Shown: positions 1-5,920, counted from the first letter of the stretch. The stretch is DNA of 8,100 nt from Endomicrobium sp. (GCA_031277075.1 JAISLV010000170.1:1-8100), one strand, 5' to 3'. The notes: generated by a model from the letters alone, not told the origin. Numbers and translations are program-made.

Positions 1-1980
1 TTGGGAAGTTATACAGTAGCGTGGTTTGGAATGAGAATAAACACTTTTGCAAATTCACGCACGGCTTTTGCGAGTTTAAAAGGCAAACCTTTCCCGTGCT
101 ACGCCGTTCCTTTGAGAGCGGGTATGAGTATCGGAATGCTTCTTATAAGCATTGAACTTACGATAATGCTTATAATTTTGCTTTTTATTCCCAGAGATTT
201 CGCGGGAGCATGCTTTATCGGTTTTGCGATAGGCGAGTCGCTTGGAGCGTCCGTTTTGAGAATTGCCGGCGGCATTTTTACAAAAATCGCCGATATCGGC
301 TCTGACCTCATGAAAATTGTTTTTAATATTAAAGAAGACGACGCAAGAAACCCCGGCGTTATCGCAGACTGCACAGGCGACAATGCAGGCGACTCGGTAG
401 GTCCTACCGCCGACGGTTTTGAAACTTACGGCGTTACGGGCGTGGCTTTGATAACATTTATAGTCTTGGCTGTCAAAGACCCTGTTTTGCAGATTAAACT
501 TTTGGTTTGGATTTTTTTAATGCGTCTTTTAATGCTTATAGCAAGCGCGCTTTCTTACGGCATTAACGCTTTTTTTGCAAAAATAAGATATGCGGCTGCG
601 GACAAAATGAACTATGAAGCTCCTCTTACAAGCCTTGTTTGGATAACTTCAATAGTTTCCATTTTATTTACTTTTATAGTTTCAAAAGTTTTAATAGGCG
701 ATTTGGGCGACGGCTCGCTTTGGTGGAAATTGTCTCTTATTATCAGCTGCGGGACTATCGCGGGCGCAGTTATACCTGAAATAGTAAAGATTTTCACCTC
801 TGTAAAAAGCGCTTTTGTGCAAAACGTCGTGGCTTCTTCAAGGCATGGCGGAGCTTCGCTAAATATTTTAGCGGGACTTACGGCGGGCAATTACAGCGCG
901 TATTGGATGGGCATAGCCATAATACTTCTTATGGGCATAGCCTACATTATAAGCTCTTTCGGACTTGCGTCCATTATGCTTGCGCCTGCTGTTTTTGCTT
1001 TCGGGCTTGTAGCTTTCGGCTTTTTGGGAATGGGACCTGTTACTATAGCCGTTGACTCTTACGGACCTGTTACGGATAACGCCCAGTCGGTATATGAGCT
1101 TTCTTTGATTGAAAATATTCCTAATATAAGCAGTGAAATAGAAAAAGATTACAACTTTAAGCCTGTTTTTGAAAAATCAAAACTTCTGCTTGAAGAAAAC
1201 GACGGCGCGGGAAACACGTTTAAAGCTACGGCAAAACCTGTTCTTATAGGAACGGCTGTCGTGGGCGCGACAACGATGATATTTTCAATTATATTTATTC
1301 TTACTCAAGGTCTTATACCTGAATTGGTGGCAAAACTTTCCATCTTGCATGCGCCTTTCCTTTTGGGTCTTATTGCGGGCGGCGCCGTAATTTATTGGTT
1401 CACGGGAGCTTCAAATCATGCCGTAACAAGCGGAGCTTATAAAGCGGTAGAATTCATAAAAGAGAACATTAAACTTGACGGCTCGTCTGAAAAAGCCTCT
1501 ACCGAAGATTCAAAAAAAGTCGTTGAAATATGCACAAAATACGCGCAAAAAGGTATGATAAATTTGTTCCTCGTCGTATTTTTTACGACTTTATCTTTTG
1601 CTTTTGTAGAGCCGTATTTCTTTATAGGCTATCTTATTTCAATAGCTCTCTTTGGATTGTTTCAGGCGATTTTTATGGCAAACGCGGGCGGAGCTTGGGA
1701 TAACGCGAAGAAATTCGTAGAAGTTGATTTAAGAGAAAAAGGTTCAGAACTTCATCAGGCAAGCGTAGTGGGCGACACCGTAGGCGACCCTTTCAAAGAC
1801 ACGTCTTCTGTAGCTATGAACCCGATAATAAAGTTCACAACGCTTTTTGGACTGCTTGCTTTAGAGCTTGCTTTGGTTCTTGCCAATAAAGGCGCTTTAA
1901 ATACGATACTTGCCGCAGTATTCTTTGTAGTATCCATAGTATATGTGGTAAAATCGTTCACAGATTTGAGAAACAAATAA
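1..1980 (+). CDS. hppA: Membrane-bound, ion-translocating pyrophosphatase (5' end outside the window)
   Basis: This integral membrane enzyme couples hydrolysis of pyrophosphate to ion pumping across the cytoplasmic membrane. The visible 659 codons are mostly hydrophobic helices. They carry the family's active-site motifs: FTKIADIGSDL (93-103), EDDARNP then DCTGDNAGD (112-131), FETYG (140-144), DSYGPVTDNA (352-361), GAGNTFKA (402-409), GGAWDNAKK (563-571) and VGDTVGDPFKDT (590-601). The lysine at 408, in GNTFKA, sits where canonical family members have Ala (K+-dependent) or Lys (K+-independent), so I infer a K+-independent and probably H+-pumping enzyme. GDSVGPTADGFETYG differs from the canonical GDxxGMxADLFE form and resembles the divergent, Na+-regulated H+-PPase group. 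The frame is open from base 1, and the first helices expected before FGMRINTFANSRTA are missing, so the TTG at base 1 is not a real start. The gene is intact at its 3' end and stands alone on this strand. Confidence 0.95.
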   Translation: MGSYTVAWFGMRINTFANSRTAFASLKGKPFPCYAVPLRAGMSIGMLLISIELTIMLIILLFIPRDFAGACFIGFAIGESLGASVLRIAGGIFTKIADIGSDLMKIVFNIKEDDARNPGVIADCTGDNAGDSVGPTADGFETYGVTGVALITFIVLAVKDPVLQIKLLVWIFLMRLLMLIASALSYGINAFFAKIRYAAADKMNYEAPLTSLVWITSIVSILFTFIVSKVLIGDLGDGSLWWKLSLIISCGTIAGAVIPEIVKIFTSVKSAFVQNVVASSRHGGASLNILAGLTAGNYSAYWMGIAIILLMGIAYIISSFGLASIMLAPAVFAFGLVAFGFLGMGPVTIAVDSYGPVTDNAQSVYELSLIENIPNISSEIEKDYNFKPVFEKSKLLLEENDGAGNTFKATAKPVLIGTAVVGATTMIFSIIFILTQGLIPELVAKLSILHAPFLLGLIAGGAVIYWFTGASNHAVTSGAYKAVEFIKENIKLDGSSEKASTEDSKKVVEICTKYAQKGMINLFLVVFFTTLSFAFVEPYFFIGYLISIALFGLFQAIFMANAGGAWDNAKKFVEVDLREKGSELHQASVVGDTVGDPFKDTSSVAMNPIIKFTTLFGLLALELALVLANKGALNTILAAVFFVVSIVYVVKSFTDLRNK

Positions 1981-1990
1981 ATAGGCAGAC

Positions 1991-2028
1991 AAAAAAAGAC
2001 CGAAGGATAAACCCTTCGGTCTTTTTTT
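1991..2028 (+). terminator. Rho-independent terminator of hppA, possibly bidirectional
   Basis: A perfect 9-bp stem, GACCGAAGG (1998-2006) with CCTTCGGTC (2013-2021), encloses a 6-nt loop. It is preceded by seven A and followed by seven T. It begins 17 bases after the hppA stop codon. Because A7 and T7 flank it symmetrically, it also has terminator form on the minus strand and could stop transcripts arriving from the convergent truB operon. Confidence 0.93.
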
Positions 2029-2300
2029 ATTGACGATACAAATTCGCTTCTTTAAAAATAATTTACTTAAAGTTTGATTTTTTACTTCCTGCGTTTTACA
2101 CCTGCCTTGACCGCTTTTTTAAATTTTTGAGATTTATATATATAAAAGAGAGTTAAAAATGGTCGCCAAATAAAGGAGTTTTGTAAAATAGGCGAAAGAA
2201 AACACATATTTGCAAAAAAAGCAGCAAAGAAAAAAAATAGCATTAGAGTAAAGATAGTAAGCAAAGAAGGAAGAGAAAGAATAGATGAACAACAAACGGC

Positions 2301-2327
2301 AGATGCTGAAACAAGTTCAGCATGACA
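2301..2327 (-). repeat. REP-like hairpin repeat, copy 1
   Basis: An 8-bp stem, ATGCTGAA (2303-2310) with TTCAGCAT (2316-2323), encloses the loop ACAAG. On the minus strand it reads GTCATG-CTGAACTTGTTTCAG-CATCT, the same element as copy 2 at 2433-2458 but in the opposite orientation. The two copies differ by a paired, stem-preserving change in the arms. When translated, such elements give the HAELVSAS/HPELVSGS peptides that I recall from intergenic repeats of several bacterial genomes. Confidence 0.75.
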
Positions 2328-2360
2328 GGCGCGGCAATGATAGGCTTTGCGCCCCATCGC

Positions 2361-2439
2361 CGTCACCAAAAACCGACGCGAACACGTCGCCTAAAACTGA
2401 CGCGAACGCGTCACCCAAAACTGACGCGAAGCGTCACCC
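2361..2439. repeat. 24-bp tandem repeat array, three units plus a partial
   Basis: Units lie at 2369-2392, 2393-2416 and 2417-2439 (24, 24 and 23 bp), and a partial unit tail, CGTCACC, lies at 2361-2367. Each starts AAAAC(C/T)GACGCGAA and ends in a variant of CGTCACCC. Each is a small inverted repeat: TGACGCG-AA-CGCGTCA in unit 2, TGACGC-GAA-GCGTCA in unit 3, and CGACG...CGTCG in unit 1. Because 24 is a multiple of three, reading frames stay open and give spurious SPKTDAN-type repeats. The array runs directly into REP-like copy 2, so the last unit and that hairpin share bases around 2433-2439. Confidence 0.85.
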
Positions 2440-2458
2440 TGAACTTGTTTCAGGGTCT
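2433..2458 (+). repeat. REP-like hairpin repeat, copy 2
   Basis: An 8-bp stem, ACCCTGAA (2436-2443) with TTCAGGGT (2449-2456), encloses the loop CTTGT. It matches the reverse complement of copy 1 except at two bases in each arm (TG/CA there, CC/GG here). Both changes keep base pairing, so selection on the folded form is plausible. It abuts the tandem array on its left and the partial copies at 2470-2494 on its right. Confidence 0.78.
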
Positions 2459-2469
2459 GCTGTTTGCAG

Positions 2470-2494
2470 TGTTTCAGGGTCTCTTTCAGGATCT
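2470..2494 (+). repeat. Partial copies of the 3' half of the REP-like repeat
   Basis: TGTTTCAGGGTCT at 2470-2482 repeats 2446-2458 exactly, 24 bases downstream. TTTCAGGATCT at 2484-2494 is a further copy, one base different, 12 bases on. Only the 3' arm is repeated, so these copies cannot form the full hairpin alone. They look like local duplications or slippage products. Confidence 0.6.
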
Positions 2495-2692
2495 GCCTTT
2501 GCTTAGTTGCCTAACTGCTTAATTGGAATGCAAAAACTTGTAAAAAAAGCTCTAATCTGTGCGGTCACAAAAGTGGTCAAGTCAGGTTTTACAGTCCGCG
2601 TTTTTTTCGTTAAATGCTTCTCAGCAATTGTTTTGTTCTAAGACCGCGCCTCTAAACATGGCGGGGGACTTGCGTTTGCCGCGCAGATGAGA

Positions 2693-3385
2693 TTATACGC
2701 TTTTGATATTTGCAATTATTTTTTCTTTATCGCCGAAATCTTTTTGAGTTACGGCGTCTTTTACGTCGTAAATGTCAATTTTTTCTCTTCTTAAAGCCGA
2801 TACCGACGCGCCGCAGCCTAAAACTTCGCCTAAATCAGCGGCTATGCTTCTTATATACGTTCCGCTTGAACATTCTATTCTCACGTCAATAGTTCCGTTA
2901 TTATACGATAAAAGTTTTGCTTCTTTTATAAAAACTTTTCTGGGTTTTCTTTCAACCGTAATGCCTTTCCTTGCAAGTTTATACAATTTTTGCCCATTGT
3001 GATTTATAGCGGAATACATCGGCGGCGTTTGAAGAATTTCGCCTTTAAAGCGGTTAAGCTCTTTTTCTATCATATCTTGCGTAATGTCCGAAAAATCTTT
3101 TTTTGAAACAATGTTTCCGTCCAAATCGCCCGTATCGGTCACAGTTCCAAGCAAAAAAGAACTCGTATAAACTTTATCTTTTTTCATAAAAGTTTCCTGC
3201 ATTTTTACGGCTCTGCCCACTAAAATAAGCAAAAGTCCCGTCGCGGCAGGATCTAGCGTTCCGCAATGTCCAGTTTTTTTTACGTTTAAAATGTTTTTTA
3301 TTTTATGGGCGACGGCAAAAGAAGTGAGACCTGCGGGTTTGTCGATAAGAAGCAACCCTTGAAGGGTTTCCGAAATTTCAGGCAT
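2693..3385 (-). CDS. truB: tRNA pseudouridine(55) synthase TruB, short form
   Basis: This enzyme isomerises uridine 55 in the T-loop of tRNAs to pseudouridine. The 230-residue product begins with the family motif GLLLIDKPAGLTSF (10-23). It contains GHCGTLDPAATGLL (39-52) with the catalytic aspartate D45, KVY at 71-73, PPMYSA at 121-126, and SGTYIRSIAADLG (174-186) with the conserved arginine R179. It is shorter than E. coli TruB (about 314 residues) because it stops soon after the catalytic domain and lacks the C-terminal PUA-like domain. The ATG overlaps the stop of the upstream DHH gene by 8 bp, with AAAAGG (3394-3399) 8 nt before it inside that gene, so the two are probably translationally coupled. 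It is the last gene of the block in this window; ribF, often next in other genomes, is absent. Confidence 0.95.
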   Translation of the reverse strand: MPEISETLQGLLLIDKPAGLTSFAVAHKIKNILNVKKTGHCGTLDPAATGLLLILVGRAVKMQETFMKKDKVYTSSFLLGTVTDTGDLDGNIVSKKDFSDITQDMIEKELNRFKGEILQTPPMYSAINHNGQKLYKLARKGITVERKPRKVFIKEAKLLSYNNGTIDVRIECSSGTYIRSIAADLGEVLGCGASVSALRREKIDIYDVKDAVTQKDFGDKEKIIANIKSV

Positions 3386-4361
3386 TTATTTTGCCTTTTA
3401 AAATCTTTTTTATATATTCAACAGACTGCGAAACATTCTGTTTTAACGAGCAGCCCGCGGCAGTCTTGTGTCCGCCTCCGCCGCAGCGTTTTGCTATGTC
3501 TAAAACGTCAAAAGTTTTTATTGAGCGAAAACTGATTTTTGTGGAATTAGCGTCAACTTCTTTAAACAGGCAAGCCGCTTTTACGCCGTTTATTGAAAGC
3601 AAAAAATTTATAATCCCTTCAGTTTCGGTTTCCTGCGCGCCGCTTTGCTTAAACATATCCTTCGTAAGAACGGAGTAAGCGAATTGTCCGTTAAAATTAG
3701 TTTTGATATTTAAAAGCGCTAGTCCTAACAGCTTTAAACTTCCAAGAGAAACATTGCCGTATACGTTAGCGCAAATCTCTTCGGGTTTAACGCCCGTTTC
3801 AAGAAGTTTTGCCGCGGCTGTATGCGCTTGCGCAGTAGTGTTTAACTGCTGAAAACGTCCCGTATCGGTAACGATGCCCGTGTATAAGCAGTCGGCTTCG
3901 TCTTTTGTAAGTTTGATTTTCATATACTCAAATAGAGAAAAAACAAGTTCCGCCGTTGAGGAAGCGTTTGGGAACACATAGTTTACGTCGCCAAATGACG
4001 TAAACATTGAGTGATGGTCTATATTGATTATTTTTTTAGCCTGCTCTTTTGCGATGATATTTCCCATTCTTGCGAAATCAACGGATTCAAGTATTATAGC
4101 GCAGTCAAATTTTTGAGATTGTTTTACAGATTTTTTTATCGTTTTAGAATTTTTCAGAAAAGTTAAAAACGGAGGAACGTCGTCTGCGCAATAAACGGCG
4201 GCATTTTTTCCAAGCCTAGTTAAAACCGAACGCAAAGCCAAAGCTGACCCTAAACTGTCGCCGTCGGGTTTAACATGACCTGCAATAAAAAAAGTTTTAG
4301 ATTTTTTTATTATTTCAGATATAGCTTTTAATTTTTTTAAATCTGTTTTTAATGGTTTCAT
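3378..4361 (-). CDS. nrnA: DHH/DHHA1-family phosphoesterase, NrnA-like (oligoribonuclease / pAp phosphatase)
   Basis: The 327-residue product is a two-domain DHH phosphoesterase. NrnA-type members degrade 2-5 nt RNAs and/or dephosphorylate 3'-phosphoadenosine 5'-phosphate using Mn2+. The DHH domain shows GHVKPDGDSLGSALAL (28-43), the DHH motif at 115-117, and TGIVTDTGRF (161-170) with D166. The DHHA1 domain has RCGGGGHKTAAG (292-303), the substrate-binding GGGH loop. At the usual motif II aspartate there is a glutamate, E92 in ILESVDFARMG, which may be a family variant. Its place between rbfA and truB is common in bacteria. It is separated from rbfA by 96 bp, and no Shine-Dalgarno sequence is visible before its ATG, unlike its neighbours. 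No better in-frame start precedes the motif. The family is clear; the exact substrate is inferred. Confidence 0.9.
   Translation of the reverse strand: MKPLKTDLKKLKAISEIIKKSKTFFIAGHVKPDGDSLGSALALRSVLTRLGKNAAVYCADDVPPFLTFLKNSKTIKKSVKQSQKFDCAIILESVDFARMGNIIAKEQAKKIINIDHHSMFTSFGDVNYVFPNASSTAELVFSLFEYMKIKLTKDEADCLYTGIVTDTGRFQQLNTTAQAHTAAAKLLETGVKPEEICANVYGNVSLGSLKLLGLALLNIKTNFNGQFAYSVLTKDMFKQSGAQETETEGIINFLLSINGVKAACLFKEVDANSTKISFRSIKTFDVLDIAKRCGGGGHKTAAGCSLKQNVSQSVEYIKKILKGKINA
3394..3399 (-). promoter_or_regulatory. Ribosome-binding site of truB inside the upstream gene
   Basis: AAAAGG on the minus strand lies 8 nt before the truB ATG, within the last codons of the DHH gene. Together with the 8-bp overlap of the two genes it supports the 3385 start and coupled translation. 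Confidence 0.6.
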
Positions 4362-4457
4362 AGTTAATTAGTTAGATGCATGGACGCGTAGAGGCATAGT
4401 AAAACGACAAAGAAACGGCTAGGCAATGACAAAGGCAGGGACGGATATGCGTCAATT
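4362..4457 (-). other. 96-bp spacer between rbfA and the DHH gene
   Basis: This is the longest gap inside an otherwise tightly packed block (others are 29, 21 and -8 bp). It carries no open frame or T-run terminator that I can see. It contains two GACAAAG words 22 bp apart (4406-4412 and 4428-4434 on the plus strand). The minus-strand sequence just before the DHH start is AT-rich (TAACTAATTAACT) and lacks a Shine-Dalgarno site. It could hold a secondary promoter or be a decayed repeat; neither is shown. Confidence 0.4.
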
Positions 4458-4814
4458 CTACTTGCTTTGTTCGTCTTCTATTTTTTTTAGCAGGTCAAAA
4501 ATTTTTGAAGCCGTTTCATTTGTGTTGTCATAGACAAACACAAGCGTCGGCGTGCGGCGCAAATTTAACCGCATTGCCAGCTCGCGCCTTATTTCTTTAG
4601 TTTTGTCTTTTAAAATTTCTGCCGCAGTCTTTTTATCTTCTTCGCTGCCAAAAACCGAATATAATATTTTGCAGTCCTGTAAATCGTCTGTAAGTTTTAC
4701 GCCCATAATAGTTACAAGCCCGGCGGTTAAATCGCGTATTTCGCGGACAATTTCAGAAACTGTATGCTGTATTAAAGCTCCTACGCGCGTGGAACGTTTA
4801 TATGAATTCGGCAT
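4458..4814 (-). CDS. rbfA: 30S ribosome-binding factor A
   Basis: RbfA binds the 30S subunit and assists late maturation of the 16S rRNA 5' end and adaptation to cold. The 118-residue product matches the usual small single KH-like domain. It opens with YKRSTRVGALIQHTVSEIV (5-23), the typical N-terminal helix. Next come a beta strand with TIMGVKLTDDLQDCKILYSV (35-54), a central helix (60-82), and the LNLRRTPTLVFVYDNT stretch (83-98) where family members usually have LRxxPxLxFxxD. The C-terminal helix carries ILDL-like KIFDLLKKIEDE (104-115). AAAGGA at 4821-4826 sits 6 nt before the ATG. It lies 21 bp after the ParA-type gene rather than directly after infB, its normal neighbour. Confidence 0.94.
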   Translation of the reverse strand: MPNSYKRSTRVGALIQHTVSEIVREIRDLTAGLVTIMGVKLTDDLQDCKILYSVFGSEEDKKTAAEILKDKTKEIRRELAMRLNLRRTPTLVFVYDNTNETASKIFDLLKKIEDEQSK

Positions 4815-4820
4815 TGCTAA

Positions 4821-4826
4821 TCCTTT
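4821..4826 (-). promoter_or_regulatory. Ribosome-binding site of rbfA
   Basis: AAAGGA on the minus strand, 6 nt before the rbfA ATG, lies in the 21-bp gap after the ParA-type gene. It fixes the 4814 start and shows that rbfA keeps its own initiation signal. Confidence 0.7.
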
Positions 4827-4835
4827 ATATTGTAA

Positions 4836-5891
4836 TCATTCCGTTAATCTTATTATATTTCCTGCAAGCGCATTAAAAGAATCTTTAAATTTCTGCACAT
4901 TATCAAGCATTACTCTTAAAACTTCTCCCGAGCGGTTAATATCGTCTTGCGTGAGTTCAAAAACAGGTTTATTGCATTTTTGGGAAAAAGCGATTAAAGA
5001 ATTAAAATCTGATATAAAAGCAAGATCATATGGCTGTAAATCTTTTACTGCGCTTTTAAATTTTTCTTCGCTTACAACAAGCCCTTTTTCCCTAAGAGAC
5101 GGAACAAGTTCCGTATTTGCGGCGACGCGTATTTTGTCAATCCATTCTCTAAACCCTTTAACGGGCTTATTTTTGTTATCTTCCGCATTTGTTCTTCTCG
5201 GTCTATAATTTTGCTCAATAATACCTATAAATTTAGGATTACACGCAAGAGGATAATCGGATTGATAGGATTTGATTTGCTCATACCAGTTCGGAATAAT
5301 TTTGGCTATATTTCTTATGGCAATAAGAGAAAAGAAATCAGGAGCGCAAGGCGAAATAAAATAATCAGACCCCATAAGCAACACTTCGTTTAAACCGCTA
5401 AGACTTGGAGCCATATCAATGATGATATAATCTATAGAATGTATTTCGGCAATTCTTCTCAACGCAAAATTCAAATAAACGGGTATATTTCTCATCGCTC
5501 TGAAAGCCGTAGTGTTTCCTAACTGCAAAGCTGTTGTTATCGTCGCTGAAAATTCGTCTATCTGTAAGTTACCGGGCAAAATATAAAGATTAGGATTAGA
5601 CGTTTTTACTATATTTGAAACAGATTGGCTGCTTTCTATAATCATACCTGCTGGAGAATTGATGTGGTCAACTAAAGATTTTATATCGTTGCTGTCTTTT
5701 CTTAAATAGAGATTTTCAAAAGCCTCTTCATTTGGAATTGAAAGCGCAAGCGACGTCAAATTGCTTTGCGGGTCGGCGTCGACAATCAAAACCTTTTTGC
5801 CTTGCAAGGCTATAGACCACCCTAAATTAAACGTGGTTGTAGTCTTGCTGACGCCTCCTTTATGATTAAATAAAGATATTATTTTTACCAT
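4836..5891 (-). CDS. Orphan ParA/MinD-superfamily ATPase
   Basis: The 351-residue product is a deviant Walker-A ATPase. KGGVSKTT (11-18) has the signature lysine K11 and the P-loop lysine K16, with Ser where Soj/ParA usually have Gly. DADPQSNLT (38-46) is the A' motif, IIIDMAPSLS (156-165) the Walker-B/switch region, and PCAPDFFSL (181-189) follows. Family members dimerise on ATP and position DNA or protein cargo. It is about 100 residues longer than Soj. The extra material is mainly residues 48-150 and a basic segment near 229-256 (YRPRRTN, KNKPVKG). There is no N-terminal DNA-binding domain and no parB next to it. The ATG at 5891 is preferred over the TTG at 5912 because AGAGG lies 5 nt before it and KGGVSKTT then falls at the usual distance. 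It lies between infB and rbfA with short gaps, so co-transcription is likely. Its function is unknown. Confidence 0.88.
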   Translation of the reverse strand: MVKIISLFNHKGGVSKTTTTFNLGWSIALQGKKVLIVDADPQSNLTSLALSIPNEEAFENLYLRKDSNDIKSLVDHINSPAGMIIESSQSVSNIVKTSNPNLYILPGNLQIDEFSATITTALQLGNTTAFRAMRNIPVYLNFALRRIAEIHSIDYIIIDMAPSLSGLNEVLLMGSDYFISPCAPDFFSLIAIRNIAKIIPNWYEQIKSYQSDYPLACNPKFIGIIEQNYRPRRTNAEDNKNKPVKGFREWIDKIRVAANTELVPSLREKGLVVSEEKFKSAVKDLQPYDLAFISDFNSLIAFSQKCNKPVFELTQDDINRSGEVLRVMLDNVQKFKDSFNALAGNIIRLTE

Positions 5892-5896
5892 AAACG

Positions 5897-5901
5897 CCTC
5901 T
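5897..5901 (-). promoter_or_regulatory. Ribosome-binding site deciding the start of the ParA-type gene
   Basis: AGAGG on the minus strand is 5 nt from the ATG at 5891. It lies inside the seven-codon extension that a TTG start at 5912 would add, and no comparable site precedes that TTG. Confidence 0.65.
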
Positions 5902-5920
5902 AATAATAACAAATATGCGC

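Larger units (their letters stand above)
2029..2692. other. Convergent intergenic region with repeats; no supported gene
   Basis: This 664-bp stretch separates the convergent 3' ends of hppA and truB. Positions 2085-2290 are AT-rich and from about 2175 strongly purine-rich on the plus strand, including a pure purine run at 2263-2281. The minus strand there reads as a hydrophobic peptide with a basic tail, but it has no usable ribosome-binding site. Positions 2301-2327 and 2433-2458 are inverted hairpin repeats, 2361-2439 is a 24-bp tandem array, and 2470-2494 holds partial repeat copies. Positions 2520-2692 show weak structure (a GNRA-type hairpin and T-runs) but no recognisable RNA family. 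No tRNA fold or protein-family match was recognised. Confidence 0.7.

Noticed and set aside
1..3. TTG at base 1 as the start of the pyrophosphatase
   Set aside because: The family has further N-terminal helices before the first visible motif, so the codon is internal and the gene continues outside the window.
2082..2369. Minus-strand 95-codon frame with a hydrophobic middle and basic tail
   Set aside because: Its 5' part runs through the REP-like repeat and the tandem array. The internal ATGs have pyrimidine-rich upstream sequence with no ribosome-binding site. The hydrophobicity follows from the purine-rich opposite strand.
2361..2439. Tandem repeats considered as a CRISPR array
   Set aside because: The units are contiguous with no spacers, vary between copies, and no cas gene is present.
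2285..2522. Plus-strand frames with repeated SPKTDAN-like or KLTRTRH-like peptides
   Set aside because: These are translations of the 24-bp tandem array and the REP-like repeat. Several frames are open at once only because the period is a multiple of three.
2520..2692. tRNA, SRP RNA or tmRNA in the region after truB
   Set aside because: No cloverleaf, no T-loop GTTCRANYC-like motif and no SRP or tmRNA signature could be found on either strand.
4552..5208. Plus-strand 218-codon frame opposite rbfA and the ParA-type gene
   Set aside because: It is antisense to two well-supported genes, spans their junction and matches no recognisable family.
4836..5912. TTG start at 5912 for the ParA-type gene
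   Set aside because: There is no ribosome-binding site before it. AGAGG precedes the ATG at 5891, which also puts the Walker-A motif at the usual distance from the N-terminus.
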